64,000 nt of DNA, taken from assembly GCF_030815085.1 (NCBI RefSeq), contig NZ_JAUSWG010000001.1; one strand, 5' to 3'. Source of the stretch: Paraclostridium ghonii (GTDB lineage Bacteria > Bacillota > Clostridia > Peptostreptococcales > Peptostreptococcaceae). Made by a program: the position numbers and the translations under genes. The notes under the pieces were generated by a model. That model did no database searches. It was not told the origin of the DNA and saw only the letters and a program-made list of their open reading frames with translations. Shown here one piece after another: positions 26,433 through 35,964 of this stretch; within the stretch, counting starts at the first letter, position 1; each line of letters opens with the position of its first letter.

Positions 26433-27407
26433 ATGGGATATCAGGATATAAAATTTCCTAAAGGAACTAAGTTTTTAGTAACAGGTGGAGCTGGATTCAT
26501 CGGCTCTAACCTTACTGAAGCATTATTAAATAAAGGTTATTTTGTTAGAGTATTAGACAATTTTTCGATAGGGAAAAGAGAAAACATAGAAGAATTTATG
26601 AATGATAAAAACTTTGAACTTATAAAAGGAGATATAAGAGATATACAAATATGTCAACAAGTTTGTAAAGGTATAGATTATGTATTGCATCAGGCTGCTT
26701 GGGGATCTGTTCCTAGATCAATAGAAATGCCTTTGTTATATGAAGAAATAAATATAAAAGGTACATTAAATGTAATGACAGCTGCTAGAGATAATAATGT
26801 TAAAAGATTTGTATATGCATCATCATCATCAGTTTATGGAGATGAACCTAATTTGCCAAAAGTAGAAGGTAAAGAAGGTAACTTATTATCTCCTTATGCT
26901 ATAACAAAGAAAGTTAATGAATTATATGCTAAAAACTATTTTTATTTATATGGATTAGAAACTGTAGGATTGAGATACTTTAATGTATTTGGTAGAAAAC
27001 AAGATCCACACTCTTACTATTCAGCAGTTATACCTAAGTTTGTAAGTTTACTATTAAACAATGAATCACCTACCATAAATGGAGATGGAGAACACTCAAG
27101 GGACTTTACTTATATCGATAATGTAATAGAAGCTAATTTAAGAGCATGTCTAGCACCCAAAGAAGCTTGTGGAAAAGCATATAATATAGCATATGGGGGC
27201 AGAGTTTCATTAAATGAGCTTTATGAAGTACTAAAGAATCTATTAAATAAGGATATAAATCCTATATATGGACCAAATAGAAAAGGAGATATAAAACATT
27301 CAAATGCAGATATATCAAATGCTAGAGAATTATTAAGTTATAATCCAAGTTATAGTTTTGAAGATGGGATAAAATTAACTATAGATTGGTATAAAGAAAA
27401 TTTGTAA
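26433..27407 (+). CDS. tviC: TviC/WbpP-like UDP-N-acetylhexosamine 4-epimerase
   Basis: A 324-residue extended SDR. It has the NAD motif GGAGFIGSNL, LHQAAWGSVPRSI, the catalytic segment YASSSSVYGD, YAITK with the active Tyr and Lys, and LRYFNVFGRKQDP. The GSVPRS and FNVFGR-QDP blocks are characteristic of WbpP and TviC, which epimerise N-acetylated UDP-hexosamines or their uronic acids at C4. It begins 2 bp after the TviB-like gene, the same pairing as in Vi-antigen-type loci. Confidence 0.9.
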   Translation: MGYQDIKFPKGTKFLVTGGAGFIGSNLTEALLNKGYFVRVLDNFSIGKRENIEEFMNDKNFELIKGDIRDIQICQQVCKGIDYVLHQAAWGSVPRSIEMPLLYEEINIKGTLNVMTAARDNNVKRFVYASSSSVYGDEPNLPKVEGKEGNLLSPYAITKKVNELYAKNYFYLYGLETVGLRYFNVFGRKQDPHSYYSAVIPKFVSLLLNNESPTINGDGEHSRDFTYIDNVIEANLRACLAPKEACGKAYNIAYGGRVSLNELYEVLKNLLNKDINPIYGPNRKGDIKHSNADISNARELLSYNPSYSFEDGIKLTIDWYKENL

Positions 27408-27435
27408 AAAATACTTTTAAAGGTGGTTTAAGTTA

Positions 27436-28554
27436 ATGAAGCCCATAAGAGTTTTGCATGTTGTAGGAATAATGAATATAGGGGGATTAGAAACTCTTAT
27501 AATGAACTTATATAGAAATATAGATAGAGAAAAAATTCAGTTTGATTTTTTAGTTCATAAAGAAGATATAGGAGCATATGAAAAAGAAATATTAGAATTA
27601 GGGGGAAGGATCCATAGAATAAAACATGTAAATAAAGTTGGGCCGATTAGATATTCCAAAGGCTTATATGAGTTTTTCAAAAAACATAGTGAATATAAAA
27701 TAATTCATTCACATATGAATGCAATGAGTGGAATAGTATTAAGGGAAGCAAAAAAGGCAGGCAAACCAATTCGCATATCACATTCACACAGTTCTTACCC
27801 TAAGATGGGTATATTTGAAGGGATTTACAAAAGATATTGTAAGCTTTTTATAAATAAAAACACAACTCATAAATTTGCATGTTCTAAATTAGCTGCAGAT
27901 TGGTTATATGGAAGTTGTAATCAAGTTACTATACTAAATAATGGAATAGAGATTGACAAATTTAAGTATGACATATCAAAAAAATTAACAAAGAGAAAAG
28001 AACTAAATATAGATGAAGATACTTTTGTGATAGGACATATAGGTAGTTTTAGATTGGCTAAAAATCATAACTTTATAATAAAAGTTTTTAATGAAATAAA
28101 AAAATCATGTCCTAACTCAATATTAATTTTAGTAGGAGACGGAGAACTAAGAGATGATATTTACAAACAAGCCAATATGTTTTCATTAGAATCTAGTATT
28201 AAGTTTTTAGGAACCAGAGAAGATGTTTATGAACTGTTAAAAATGTTTGATGTATTGTTATTTCCATCAATTTATGAAGGATTTCCAGTTACATTAATCG
28301 AGGCACAAGCTAGTGGACTAAAGTGTGTAGTATCGGATTCTATAACTAAAGAAGTTGATATGGATTTAAATTTGATTAAATTTTTAAGTCTTGATAAATC
28401 TAGTCAAGAATGGGCTAAAGAAATTATAAATATAAATAAAGGATATGATAGAAAATTAATAAAAAATGAATTAAAAAATAAAGGATATGATATAAAAGAT
28501 ATAGCAAATTATATAGAAAAAACATATCTAAATGAGTTAAAAGCAGCACATTAA
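27436..28554 (+). CDS. glycosyltransferase family 4 (EpsF-like)
   Basis: A 372-residue GT-B enzyme. The N-terminal motif LHVVGIMNIGGLETLIMNLY (about residues 7-26) is a hallmark of the EpsF-like group in exopolysaccharide loci. IGHIGSFRLAKNHNFI starts the donor domain, and PSIYEGFPVTLIEAQASGL (about 275-293) is the nucleotide-sugar site. It presumably adds one of the later sugars of the repeat unit. A 77-bp AT-rich gap to the next gene shows no terminator. Confidence 0.88.
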   Translation: MKPIRVLHVVGIMNIGGLETLIMNLYRNIDREKIQFDFLVHKEDIGAYEKEILELGGRIHRIKHVNKVGPIRYSKGLYEFFKKHSEYKIIHSHMNAMSGIVLREAKKAGKPIRISHSHSSYPKMGIFEGIYKRYCKLFINKNTTHKFACSKLAADWLYGSCNQVTILNNGIEIDKFKYDISKKLTKRKELNIDEDTFVIGHIGSFRLAKNHNFIIKVFNEIKKSCPNSILILVGDGELRDDIYKQANMFSLESSIKFLGTREDVYELLKMFDVLLFPSIYEGFPVTLIEAQASGLKCVVSDSITKEVDMDLNLIKFLSLDKSSQEWAKEIININKGYDRKLIKNELKNKGYDIKDIANYIEKTYLNELKAAH

Positions 28555-28631
28555 TTAAAAGTTTTTTTATTATACTTTTTATATTTACTTAAATATTTAT
28601 AATTAACATATATATAAAGGAGCAAAGTTAA

Positions 28632-29780
28632 ATGAATAATATCAAAGAGAATACAAGTTATACGTCTTATGTATATACATTAATTGCTCTAATGCCAATT
28701 CTTTCTTTGTATAAATTTTTACCTATATTAAATTTAGGATATGCTATGGTTTTATTATATATAATATTTATGATAATTAAGAATAAATTTAAAGTTTATA
28801 TAAATATAGAACTATTATTTGTTATGAGTGTACTAATGGGAATAAATTTGTTTATAGGAATGATTAAATATTCAGATTTATCCAATTCATTAAATAATAC
28901 TATAAGTATGTTAGTTTTTACAATCTTAGGTATATTTATATGTATACCTAATAATTTATCAAAGGATAAATTATATTTTACATGTAAAGTAGTAGGTATA
29001 ATTGCAACGTCATTTTTAATTTATCAATATGTTTCCTATAATTTTTTAGGAGTAACAATTAAAGGTAATATACAATTCTTAGAGCCTATAGAAAATGCAT
29101 TTAAATCTATTGAGTACGGCAGACCTACGTCTTTTTTTTATGAACCAGCTCATTATGCCATATATATTGCTCCAATATATGCAATATCTTTGATAAAAAA
29201 AGAATACATTATAGCATTAATTTTTTTAGCTGGACTGATTATATCAACTAGTTCAACAGGAATAGTATTTGCTATGATTATTCCTATAACTACATTTCTT
29301 ACACAAGGTAAACATAATCAAATTAGAAATATAATATTATTGACCATAGGATTTATTATATTTACTAAATTAATAGGTAGATACAATGAAACTTTTATAG
29401 AAAAAATAAGTTTGGCAAATTTGCAAAATAATATAAGGGTTTTTGGAACTTACAGCTATTTTAAATTTTTAAGTACAAAAGAGTTATTACTAGGTATAGG
29501 ATTAAATAGACTGGCAGAAGTATCTGCATATAGAGCATTTAGAGCTCAAAACTATACAAATACTTATATGTTTAGTTTAATAAGTTTTGGTTTTTTTGGT
29601 GGGGGTTTATGGATTATATATAATTTAAAGCTTTATTTAAATATACCTATAAAATATATGTCTTTGGTACTTATTATGATTATAATATCATTTTCAGATC
29701 AAATTTTATTCAATAGAAATTTACTATACTTACTTATATGGTTATATGCTGTAAAAAAGAAAAAGGTAGTAAATGAATAA
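28632..29780 (+). CDS. Wzy/O-antigen ligase-like polymerase
   Basis: A 382-residue integral membrane protein with about 10 hydrophobic segments. A loop with FFYEPAHYAIYIAPIY (about residues 168-183) matches the pattern around the conserved Arg/Glu region of O-antigen polymerase/ligase-like proteins, and LGIGLNRL occurs near 290. It is probably the repeat-unit polymerase of the second locus. Little sequence is shared with the Wzy-like protein at 12154, supporting different glycans. Confidence 0.7.
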   Translation: MNNIKENTSYTSYVYTLIALMPILSLYKFLPILNLGYAMVLLYIIFMIIKNKFKVYINIELLFVMSVLMGINLFIGMIKYSDLSNSLNNTISMLVFTILGIFICIPNNLSKDKLYFTCKVVGIIATSFLIYQYVSYNFLGVTIKGNIQFLEPIENAFKSIEYGRPTSFFYEPAHYAIYIAPIYAISLIKKEYIIALIFLAGLIISTSSTGIVFAMIIPITTFLTQGKHNQIRNIILLTIGFIIFTKLIGRYNETFIEKISLANLQNNIRVFGTYSYFKFLSTKELLLGIGLNRLAEVSAYRAFRAQNYTNTYMFSLISFGFFGGGLWIIYNLKLYLNIPIKYMSLVLIMIIISFSDQILFNRNLLYLLIWLYAVKKKKVVNE

Positions 29781-29811
29781 AATTTAGTTAAAGAAGTAGG
29801 GAGATTTTATA

Positions 29812-30984
29812 ATGAATAAAATACTAATTATTACAAATGCAGATATGAGTTTACAGTCAGGTAATGTTATATTGATCAATAGAAGAGCTCATGAATTATT
29901 TAAAAAATTTGGGATATCAACTACATGTATAGTTTTAAATAAATACTGTAAAAAATCTATAAATCATGGAGTTGAAGGTATTGAATATATAGTTTCAGAT
30001 AAAAAAAATTTAAATAAATATGTAGAAACATATATAAGTGAAAAAATTATATTTTATGGAACTATGTCTTATCTATATGTAAATAGAGTGAAAAAAATAT
30101 TACGTAAATTGAACTATAAAGCAGAAATATTACTGGATATTCAAGGTGCATTAGAAGAAATAATTGAATATGAAAAAGGGTTTAATTTAATAAAAAACTA
30201 TTTTAAATACTTTTTAAAAAAAGAAATTATGAAAAAAGCTATAAACTCAGTAGATGGGGCGTTTGTAGTAACTGATGAACTAGGAAGTTATTGCAAAAAT
30301 TTCTTGAAGTTAAAAAATAAGAATAAATTTAAAGTTTATAAAGTTCGATGTTGCATTAACAATGTGCTTTCTTCAGAAGAAAAAATTGAATATAGAAAAG
30401 AGATTAGAGATTATTGGAATATAGATGATGATACGATAGTTATGGCTTTTAGTGGATATAGAATGAGTTGGCAGAATATAGATAAGATAATGAATTTGTT
30501 TAAACAGTTTGATAAAAAAATAGAAAAAGTATTTTTTGCTTTTTTTTGTAATATAGATGACGAATTTGAATTAAAAGTAAAAGAGAGTTTTCCAAAAGGA
30601 AACTATGAACTTAAATTTTTATCATTTGATGAATACTTTAAATACTTGTGTGCTTGTGATGTAGGCTTTTTAATAAGAGATTATAATATTACCAATGAGG
30701 TTGCTTTTCCAAATAAATTTTCTGATTATTTAAATGCAGGATTAATATTAGCTATGAATAAAGCTTTAAAAGAGCCATTAAGAGTAATCGATGAATATAA
30801 TTTAAAATATATAGATACTGATTCAAATATAGAAGATTGCAGTAATATTATGGCTAATAGGCATAAAAATATATTAGATTATTACAAAACTACTGAAAAA
30901 ATATGTAAAAATGAATTGTTATATTCTAGACAGATAGAAAAGCTTAATATACAGGCAAATCATAAAAAGGTAGGTGGAATATGA
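29812..30984 (+). CDS. probable glycosyltransferase, GT4-like and divergent
   Basis: A 390-residue cytoplasmic protein in the glycan operon. It has a GT-B feel: an N-terminal KILIITNADMSLQSGN segment, an AFVVTDELG-type acceptor-domain end, FSGYRMSWQNIDKIM at the start of the donor domain, and FPNKFSDYLNAGLIL (about residues 300-314), where classical GT4 enzymes have ExP..EAxA. The standard EX7E motif is not obvious. It overlaps wecB by 4 nt, so the two are coupled. Confidence 0.65.
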   Translation: MNKILIITNADMSLQSGNVILINRRAHELFKKFGISTTCIVLNKYCKKSINHGVEGIEYIVSDKKNLNKYVETYISEKIIFYGTMSYLYVNRVKKILRKLNYKAEILLDIQGALEEIIEYEKGFNLIKNYFKYFLKKEIMKKAINSVDGAFVVTDELGSYCKNFLKLKNKNKFKVYKVRCCINNVLSSEEKIEYRKEIRDYWNIDDDTIVMAFSGYRMSWQNIDKIMNLFKQFDKKIEKVFFAFFCNIDDEFELKVKESFPKGNYELKFLSFDEYFKYLCACDVGFLIRDYNITNEVAFPNKFSDYLNAGLILAMNKALKEPLRVIDEYNLKYIDTDSNIEDCSNIMANRHKNILDYYKTTEKICKNELLYSRQIEKLNIQANHKKVGGI

Positions 30985-32087
30985 AAATAAAGGTTATGTC
31001 TATATTTGGTACTAGACCAGAAGCTATAAAAATGGCTCCTTTAGTCAAAGAGCTACAATCTAGAAGCAAAATAGAAAGTATAGTTTGTATTACTGCTCAA
31101 CATCGTCAAATGTTAGATCAAGTTTTAGATACGTTCAATATTAAGCCAGATTACGATTTAAATATAATGAGGAAAGGACAGACTTTATTAGATATAACAA
31201 CAAAAGCATTACAAAGTTTAGATGAAGTTGTAAAAGAAGTTAAACCAGATATAGTGTTAGTTCATGGAGATACTACAACTACCTTAGCAGGAAGTTTTGC
31301 TGCTTTTTACAATCAAGTTTCATTAGGTCATGTTGAAGCTGGGTTAAGAACTTATAATAAATATTCACCATATCCAGAAGAGATAAACAGGCAAGTAAGT
31401 GGAGTTATAGCAGATATGCATTTTGCACCAACAAAAACATCAAAGGAAAATTTATTAAAAGAAGGTAAAAAAGAAGAGACTATATATATAACGGGAAATA
31501 CAGCTATAGATGCACTTAAAACTACTATAAAAAAAGACTACAATCACGAAGTTATTGAAAAATTAGGAAATGACAAAATGATACTTTTAACAGCTCATAG
31601 AAGAGAAAATTTAGGTAAGAACATGGAAAATATGTTTAAAGCTATAAAGCGAATAGTAGATGAGTTTGAAGATATCCAAGTTGTATATCCTATTCATTTA
31701 AATCCTTTGGTTAGAGATATTGCAAATAAGATATTTATAGATAGTGATAGAGTTCATTTAATAGAGCCTTTAGAAGTTTTAGATTTCCATAATTTTTTAA
31801 ATAAAGCTTATATAATAATGACTGATAGCGGTGGAATTCAAGAAGAAGCGCCGTCCTTAGGTAAGCCAGTACTAGTATTAAGGGATACAACAGAGAGGCC
31901 AGAGGGTGTAGATGCAGGAACATTGAAATTAGTAGGAGTTGATGAGGAAAATATATACAATATGACTAAGGAATTAATTACTAATAAATCAATGTATGAA
32001 GCTATGGCAAAATCATCTAATCCATATGGGGATGGAAATGCAAGTAAATATATAGTTGATGCTATAGTTGAAAATTTTAATAAGTAA
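30981..32087 (+). CDS. wecB: UDP-N-acetylglucosamine 2-epimerase (non-hydrolysing)
   Basis: A 368-residue WecB/MnaA enzyme converting UDP-GlcNAc to UDP-ManNAc. FGTRPEAIKMAPLVKEL (about residues 9-25), VHGDTTTTLAG, GHVEAGLRTY and TDSGGIQEEAPSLGKPVL (about 274-291) are all intact and the length is standard. It closes the second locus and overlaps the upstream glycosyltransferase by 4 nt. It may also feed teichoic-acid-type glycans. A strong 24-bp inverted repeat lies 4 nt past the stop. Confidence 0.95.
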   Translation: MKIKVMSIFGTRPEAIKMAPLVKELQSRSKIESIVCITAQHRQMLDQVLDTFNIKPDYDLNIMRKGQTLLDITTKALQSLDEVVKEVKPDIVLVHGDTTTTLAGSFAAFYNQVSLGHVEAGLRTYNKYSPYPEEINRQVSGVIADMHFAPTKTSKENLLKEGKKEETIYITGNTAIDALKTTIKKDYNHEVIEKLGNDKMILLTAHRRENLGKNMENMFKAIKRIVDEFEDIQVVYPIHLNPLVRDIANKIFIDSDRVHLIEPLEVLDFHNFLNKAYIIMTDSGGIQEEAPSLGKPVLVLRDTTERPEGVDAGTLKLVGVDEENIYNMTKELITNKSMYEAMAKSSNPYGDGNASKYIVDAIVENFNK

Positions 32088-32091
32088 TTGT

Positions 32092-32140
32092 AAATAACTA
32101 AAATTAAAGGTATTTTAAATACCTTTAATTTTAGTTATTT
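32092..32140. terminator. operon terminator after wecB
   Basis: A perfect 24-bp inverted repeat (32092-32115 against 32117-32140) with almost no loop. The 3' arm ends TTAGTTATTT. It ends the second polysaccharide operon and could act in both directions. Confidence 0.75.
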
Positions 32141-32170
32141 AAGACATAATAAAGGAAATAAAAACACTAG

Positions 32171-32227
32171 CATATAGTTTTATATCTATACTTTATAATA
32201 CATAAAGTTTAAATATAAAACTATATG
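32171..32227. repeat. inverted repeat upstream of the VanZ-like gene
   Basis: CATATAGTTTTATAT (32171-32185) and its exact complement (32213-32227) enclose a smaller CTTTAT/ATAAAG pair. It may be a second hairpin of the wecB end or part of the leader of the gene at 32339. Confidence 0.4.
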
Positions 32228-32338
32228 TATATAAATTTAAAATAGAGGATGAGTTAGGCTAGGATAGAAACTATAATTTTAGTTGTGGTATAATGGAGAC
32301 TATTAACTTGTATAGATCAAATTTATAAGGGGTTTATT

Positions 32339-32800
32339 ATGAATAGAAAAATATACATTGGATTATCTATATGTTGGATGATATTCATATTTTATATGTC
32401 AAATCAACCATCGACAGTCTCATCATCACAATCTGGTGGTTTTATAAATATGTTATGTAATATACCTATAATAGGTATTGTAGTAGAAAACTTAATGAAA
32501 ATAGGTTTAGCTGAATTTTTAATCAGAAAATCAGCTCATATGTTTTTATACTCTGTACTAGCTATTCTTTTATATATGGTTGTCAAAGGAAGAAGCAATA
32601 TAAGAGATTATTCACTAGCATTTATATTAACTGCATTATACGCATGTACAGATGAATTTCACCAATTATTTATACCTGGACGAAGTGGAGAATTTAGAGA
32701 TGTATTAATAGATTCTATAGGAGCGCTGATAGGATTATTGATAGTATTTTTAATAAGTAAGATAATATCAAAAATAAAAGCTCATAAGTTATGGTTATAG
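32339..32800 (+). CDS. VanZ-like membrane protein
   Basis: A 153-residue membrane protein of the VanZ family, with four hydrophobic segments and the family blocks RKSAHMFLYSVLA (about residues 62-74) and CTDEFHQLFIPGRSGEFRD (about 103-121). VanZ relatives affect sensitivity to some glycopeptides, but the biochemical role of most members is unknown. The start has AAGGGG upstream. It is a single gene facing the mscS gene. Confidence 0.85.
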   Translation: MNRKIYIGLSICWMIFIFYMSNQPSTVSSSQSGGFINMLCNIPIIGIVVENLMKIGLAEFLIRKSAHMFLYSVLAILLYMVVKGRSNIRDYSLAFILTALYACTDEFHQLFIPGRSGEFRDVLIDSIGALIGLLIVFLISKIISKIKAHKLWL

Positions 32801-33005
32801 AGACATCATATATATCTAAAAAATAGCGAAAGCTTGATCATCAAAGTAAATACTTTATAATCAAGCCTACACTAATAATGCGAAAAAAAGATTTCAAAAA
32901 CTGGATGAGGGTTAATGGCGTAACCCTCAAAACTATTATACGGGAACATAAAGCAAAACTTTACATAAAAATAAAATAAAAGTTTTTCTAAAATATATAA
33001 AAATT
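32801..33005. other. non-coding stretch with small hairpins
   Basis: Two short stems: CTTGAT..ATCAAG (32833-32865, with an inner AAAGT/ACTTT pair) and GAGGGTTA-ATGGCG-TAACCCTC (32907-32928). Neither is followed by a T run. No reading frame of note. A large palindrome follows from 33006. Confidence 0.45.
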
Positions 33006-33142
33006 AAAAAAGAGCTACTGTAAAATAAGAAGCTAATGGTAAATTGAAAGTTTTATCGATTTTCAAAGCATCTTTACAGCTTTGAGAGCAAAACTTATGA
33101 TTTACCTTTTAGCTTCTGAAAATTTTACAAATGCTCTTTTTT
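33006..33142. repeat. large palindromic element, copy 3
   Basis: About 137 nt between convergent genes. The outer arm AAAAAAGAGC (33006-33015) pairs with GCTCTTTTTT (33133-33142). Further stems contain GTAAAAT and AGAAGCTAA..GGTAAAT. The apex holds AAAGC-ATCTTTACA-GCTTT, the block shared with the copies at 17180, 17767 and 35810. It overlaps the mscS stop and probably ends transcription from both sides. Confidence 0.75.
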
Positions 33143-34004
33143 ATCTCTTTATATGAATATCCATTTGAGGGTAAGGTATATTAATATTTTCTTTATCAAA
33201 ACTTAACTTAACTTCCTCCAATAAACTATTGTGTATATCCCAATAATGTTCAGACTTACACCATACTCTAACAGTAAAATCTATAGAGCTAGGACCATGA
33301 GCAGTTATTCCTACAAAATAATCTGGATCAGCTAATACAAGATTTTGTTTTTTTATGATATCTATTAAAACATTTTTAACATGAATGATATCATTGTCAT
33401 AGCTAACATTAAAAGTTAGATCGACTCTTCTTTTTTCCTTAGCAGAATAGTTAACTAAACTTCCGTTTGATAAAGCTCCATTAGGTATTAATATTAACTT
33501 ATTATCTAATGTTGTAAGTTTAGTATAGAATAATCCAATTTCTTCAACTTTTCCTTGATAAATACCAGTTTCTATATAATCACCAACTTTAAAAGGTCTA
33601 ATTAAAAGGATTATAAATCCACCTGCAAAGTTTGATAAACTTCCTTGAAGAGCTAAACCAATAGCAACCCCCCCAGAAGCCACTAATGCAGCAAGACCTG
33701 TTAACTTAACATCCCAATACTCAAGAATTACTAAAAATAAGAATATTTTTAATGTTACTTCAGCAAATGCATGTAAAAATTTAGTAAGAGTTACATCTAC
33801 AGATTTCCTTTGTAAGAAAGCTGTGAAGTGCTTTACAACTTTTTTTATGATTTTTAATCCTACAAATATAACAATAAAGCCAATTATAATTTTAGCCCCA
33901 AAAGTTGCAATCCAATTTAAAAATTTTTCAGTTATTATATCTAAAGGCATATTACTAATTTTTTCAACATTTTCAGTAACAGATTGTACTAAATTTTCAT
34001 CCAA
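33141..34004 (-). CDS. mscS: MscS-family mechanosensitive channel
   Basis: A 287-residue small-conductance mechanosensitive channel. Three N-terminal membrane segments end in the pore helix region ALVASGGVAIGLALQGSLSN (about residues 107-126), followed by the MscS beta domain (FKVGDYIETG, then GKVEEIGLFYTKL) and the C-terminal alpha/beta domain. It releases solutes on osmotic downshift. It starts with TTG behind a GAGGTG site and is divergent from murJ across 243 bp. Confidence 0.93.
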   Translation of the reverse strand: MDENLVQSVTENVEKISNMPLDIITEKFLNWIATFGAKIIIGFIVIFVGLKIIKKVVKHFTAFLQRKSVDVTLTKFLHAFAEVTLKIFLFLVILEYWDVKLTGLAALVASGGVAIGLALQGSLSNFAGGFIILLIRPFKVGDYIETGIYQGKVEEIGLFYTKLTTLDNKLILIPNGALSNGSLVNYSAKEKRRVDLTFNVSYDNDIIHVKNVLIDIIKKQNLVLADPDYFVGITAHGPSSIDFTVRVWCKSEHYWDIHNSLLEEVKLSFDKENINIPYPQMDIHIKR

Positions 34005-34247
34005 TATTTAACACCTCACTTACATTTTAAAAGCTTGCCAATAGATATAATATAACATTTTTCGATAAAAGTCTACAAATGAGATTTGGTATAAAAAAAT
34101 TAAACTAATATAAATAGTATAGATATTTTAATTAGAAATAACAAAAATGTAACTTAAAAAGACTAGATATTAAACATCATAACCTTTTTATTTTGTTAAA
34201 AATTTTATATAATAGAGGTTAGGCGAAATTAGAAATAGGAGGGAATT

Positions 34248-35789
34248 ATGAGTAATTTGGCAAAATCAGCATTTTGGCTTATGGTAGTCACGATGTTATC
34301 AAAAGTACTAGGACTTGGAAGAGAATTAGTTTTAGGGTATTTTTATGGAACGAGTGTATATAGTGATATATATATAGTATCGATGAATATACCATCAGTA
34401 CTATTTGCGTCAATAGGGACAGCTTTACTTACAACATTTATACCTTTATATCAAGAAATTTTAAATGAAAGAGGAGAAGAAAGAGCTCTTAAATTTTCAA
34501 ATAATGTGATGTGTATTGTTGTAGTACTAAGTATAATACTGAGCGTTTTAGGATTTATATTTGCAGAACCTTTAGTAAAAATGTTTGCATGGCATTATGA
34601 AGGGGAAAATTTAGCAGTAGCAGCTAAATTTGTAAGGATAATGATTTCTGGAGTATTATTTATAGGGTTAAGCAACTTAATGACATCTTATTTACAAATA
34701 AAAGGAGATTTTACTATTCCTGGAATGATAGGATTTCCAAATAATATAATAATAATAATATCTATGGTATTAAGTTCAGTTGCAGGAAATATTTATATAT
34801 TAGCAATAGGAACGTTGGTAGGTATGTTATCACAATTTTTATTTCAAGTACCATTTGCTATAAAAAAAGGATATAAATTTAAACCTACAATAGATTTAAA
34901 AGATAAATACTTAAAAAAAATGTTATGGTTAGTTATGCCTGTACTTATAGGAGTGGCAGTAAATCAAGTTAATGCAATGGTAGATAGAAGTTTAGCATCA
35001 GGTCTTGAAGAGGGGGTAATAACAGCGCTAAATAATGCGAATAAATTAAATGGGTTTGTTATGGGTTTATTTATAGTAACATTAGGGTCCGTTATATATC
35101 CAACTTTATCTAAACTATCTACTGAAAATAACAATGAAAAGTTTGCAGAGTCAGTGGCAAATAGCGTAAACTGTGTAAACTTATTAGTTGTACCAGCATC
35201 AATAGGAGCAATAATTCTTGCAACCCCAGTTGTTAGAATATTATTTCAAAGAGGAGCCTTTGATGATAGATCTACTGTATTAACAGCAACAGCTTTAATA
35301 TTTTACTCAGTTGGTATGATAGGATTTGGATTAAGAGATATATTAGGAAGAGTATTTTATTCATTAAAAGACACAAAGACACCAATGGTAAATGGTATAG
35401 TAGCTGTTGTTTTAAACATAGTTTTAAATATAGTATTAGTAAAAGTTATGGGACATGGTGGATTAGCATTAGCAACAAGTTTATCAGCTTTAATATGTAT
35501 ACTTTTACTATTTAGAAGTTTGAAGAAAAAAATTGGATATTATGGGCAAGATAAAATAAGATCTACATTTATAAAAATATTAATATCATCTCTTGTAATG
35601 GGGGTAGTAACATACTTTACATATAAATTCTTGTTTGGAATACTTGGGGTAGGATTTATACAAGAAGCAATTGCATTAGGATCTTCTATAGCATTCGGAG
35701 GAGCTATATATGCAGTACTTATTGTAGTTTTTAAAGTAGAAGAAGTAAATATGGCAATAGATATGGTGAAACGTAAATTAAAACGATAA
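34248..35789 (+). CDS. murJ: MurJ/MviN-type lipid II flippase
   Basis: A 513-residue MOP-superfamily flippase with about 14 TM segments. Family blocks include LSKVLGLGRELVLGYFYG (about residues 18-35), ALLTTFIPLY, and QRGAFDDRST in the C-terminal half. MurJ moves lipid II across the membrane. It is the only flippase of this superfamily in the window, so a role for it or a relative in moving the two polysaccharide repeat units is possible. AGGAGGG lies 8 nt upstream. Palindrome copy 4 follows the stop. Confidence 0.88.
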   Translation: MSNLAKSAFWLMVVTMLSKVLGLGRELVLGYFYGTSVYSDIYIVSMNIPSVLFASIGTALLTTFIPLYQEILNERGEERALKFSNNVMCIVVVLSIILSVLGFIFAEPLVKMFAWHYEGENLAVAAKFVRIMISGVLFIGLSNLMTSYLQIKGDFTIPGMIGFPNNIIIIISMVLSSVAGNIYILAIGTLVGMLSQFLFQVPFAIKKGYKFKPTIDLKDKYLKKMLWLVMPVLIGVAVNQVNAMVDRSLASGLEEGVITALNNANKLNGFVMGLFIVTLGSVIYPTLSKLSTENNNEKFAESVANSVNCVNLLVVPASIGAIILATPVVRILFQRGAFDDRSTVLTATALIFYSVGMIGFGLRDILGRVFYSLKDTKTPMVNGIVAVVLNIVLNIVLVKVMGHGGLALATSLSALICILLLFRSLKKKIGYYGQDKIRSTFIKILISSLVMGVVTYFTYKFLFGILGVGFIQEAIALGSSIAFGGAIYAVLIVVFKVEEVNMAIDMVKRKLKR

Positions 35790-35809
35790 AAAATACATAA
35801 GGGTTGATA

Positions 35810-35878
35810 TATAAGTTTAGATACCAAAGCTGTAAAGATGCTTTAAAGGTAGCTAAAACTTATATATCAACCCCCCCT
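35810..35878. repeat. large palindromic element, copy 4 (reverse orientation, short arms)
   Basis: AGGGTTGATATATAAGTTT-GATACC pairs with GGTAGCTAAAACTTATATATCAACCCCCCT around AAAGCTGTAAAGATGCTTTAAA. That apex is the reverse complement of the apex of copies 1-3. The outer arms differ in sequence from the other copies but still pair fully. It is placed as a terminator for murJ. Confidence 0.75.
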
Positions 35879-35898
35879 CTTTCATTGTATAGGTTAAA

Positions 35899-35928
35899 TT
35901 CGCAATAAATGTAAAAATATGTTACAAT
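35899..35928 (+). promoter_or_regulatory. candidate promoter for the GumN-like gene
   Basis: TTCGCA (35899-35904), 18-bp spacer, TACAAT (35923-35928), about 37 bp before the start codon. The match is modest. Confidence 0.35.
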
Positions 35929-35964
35929 TATAACAACATAACATAACTGACGAGGGGGATTTAA

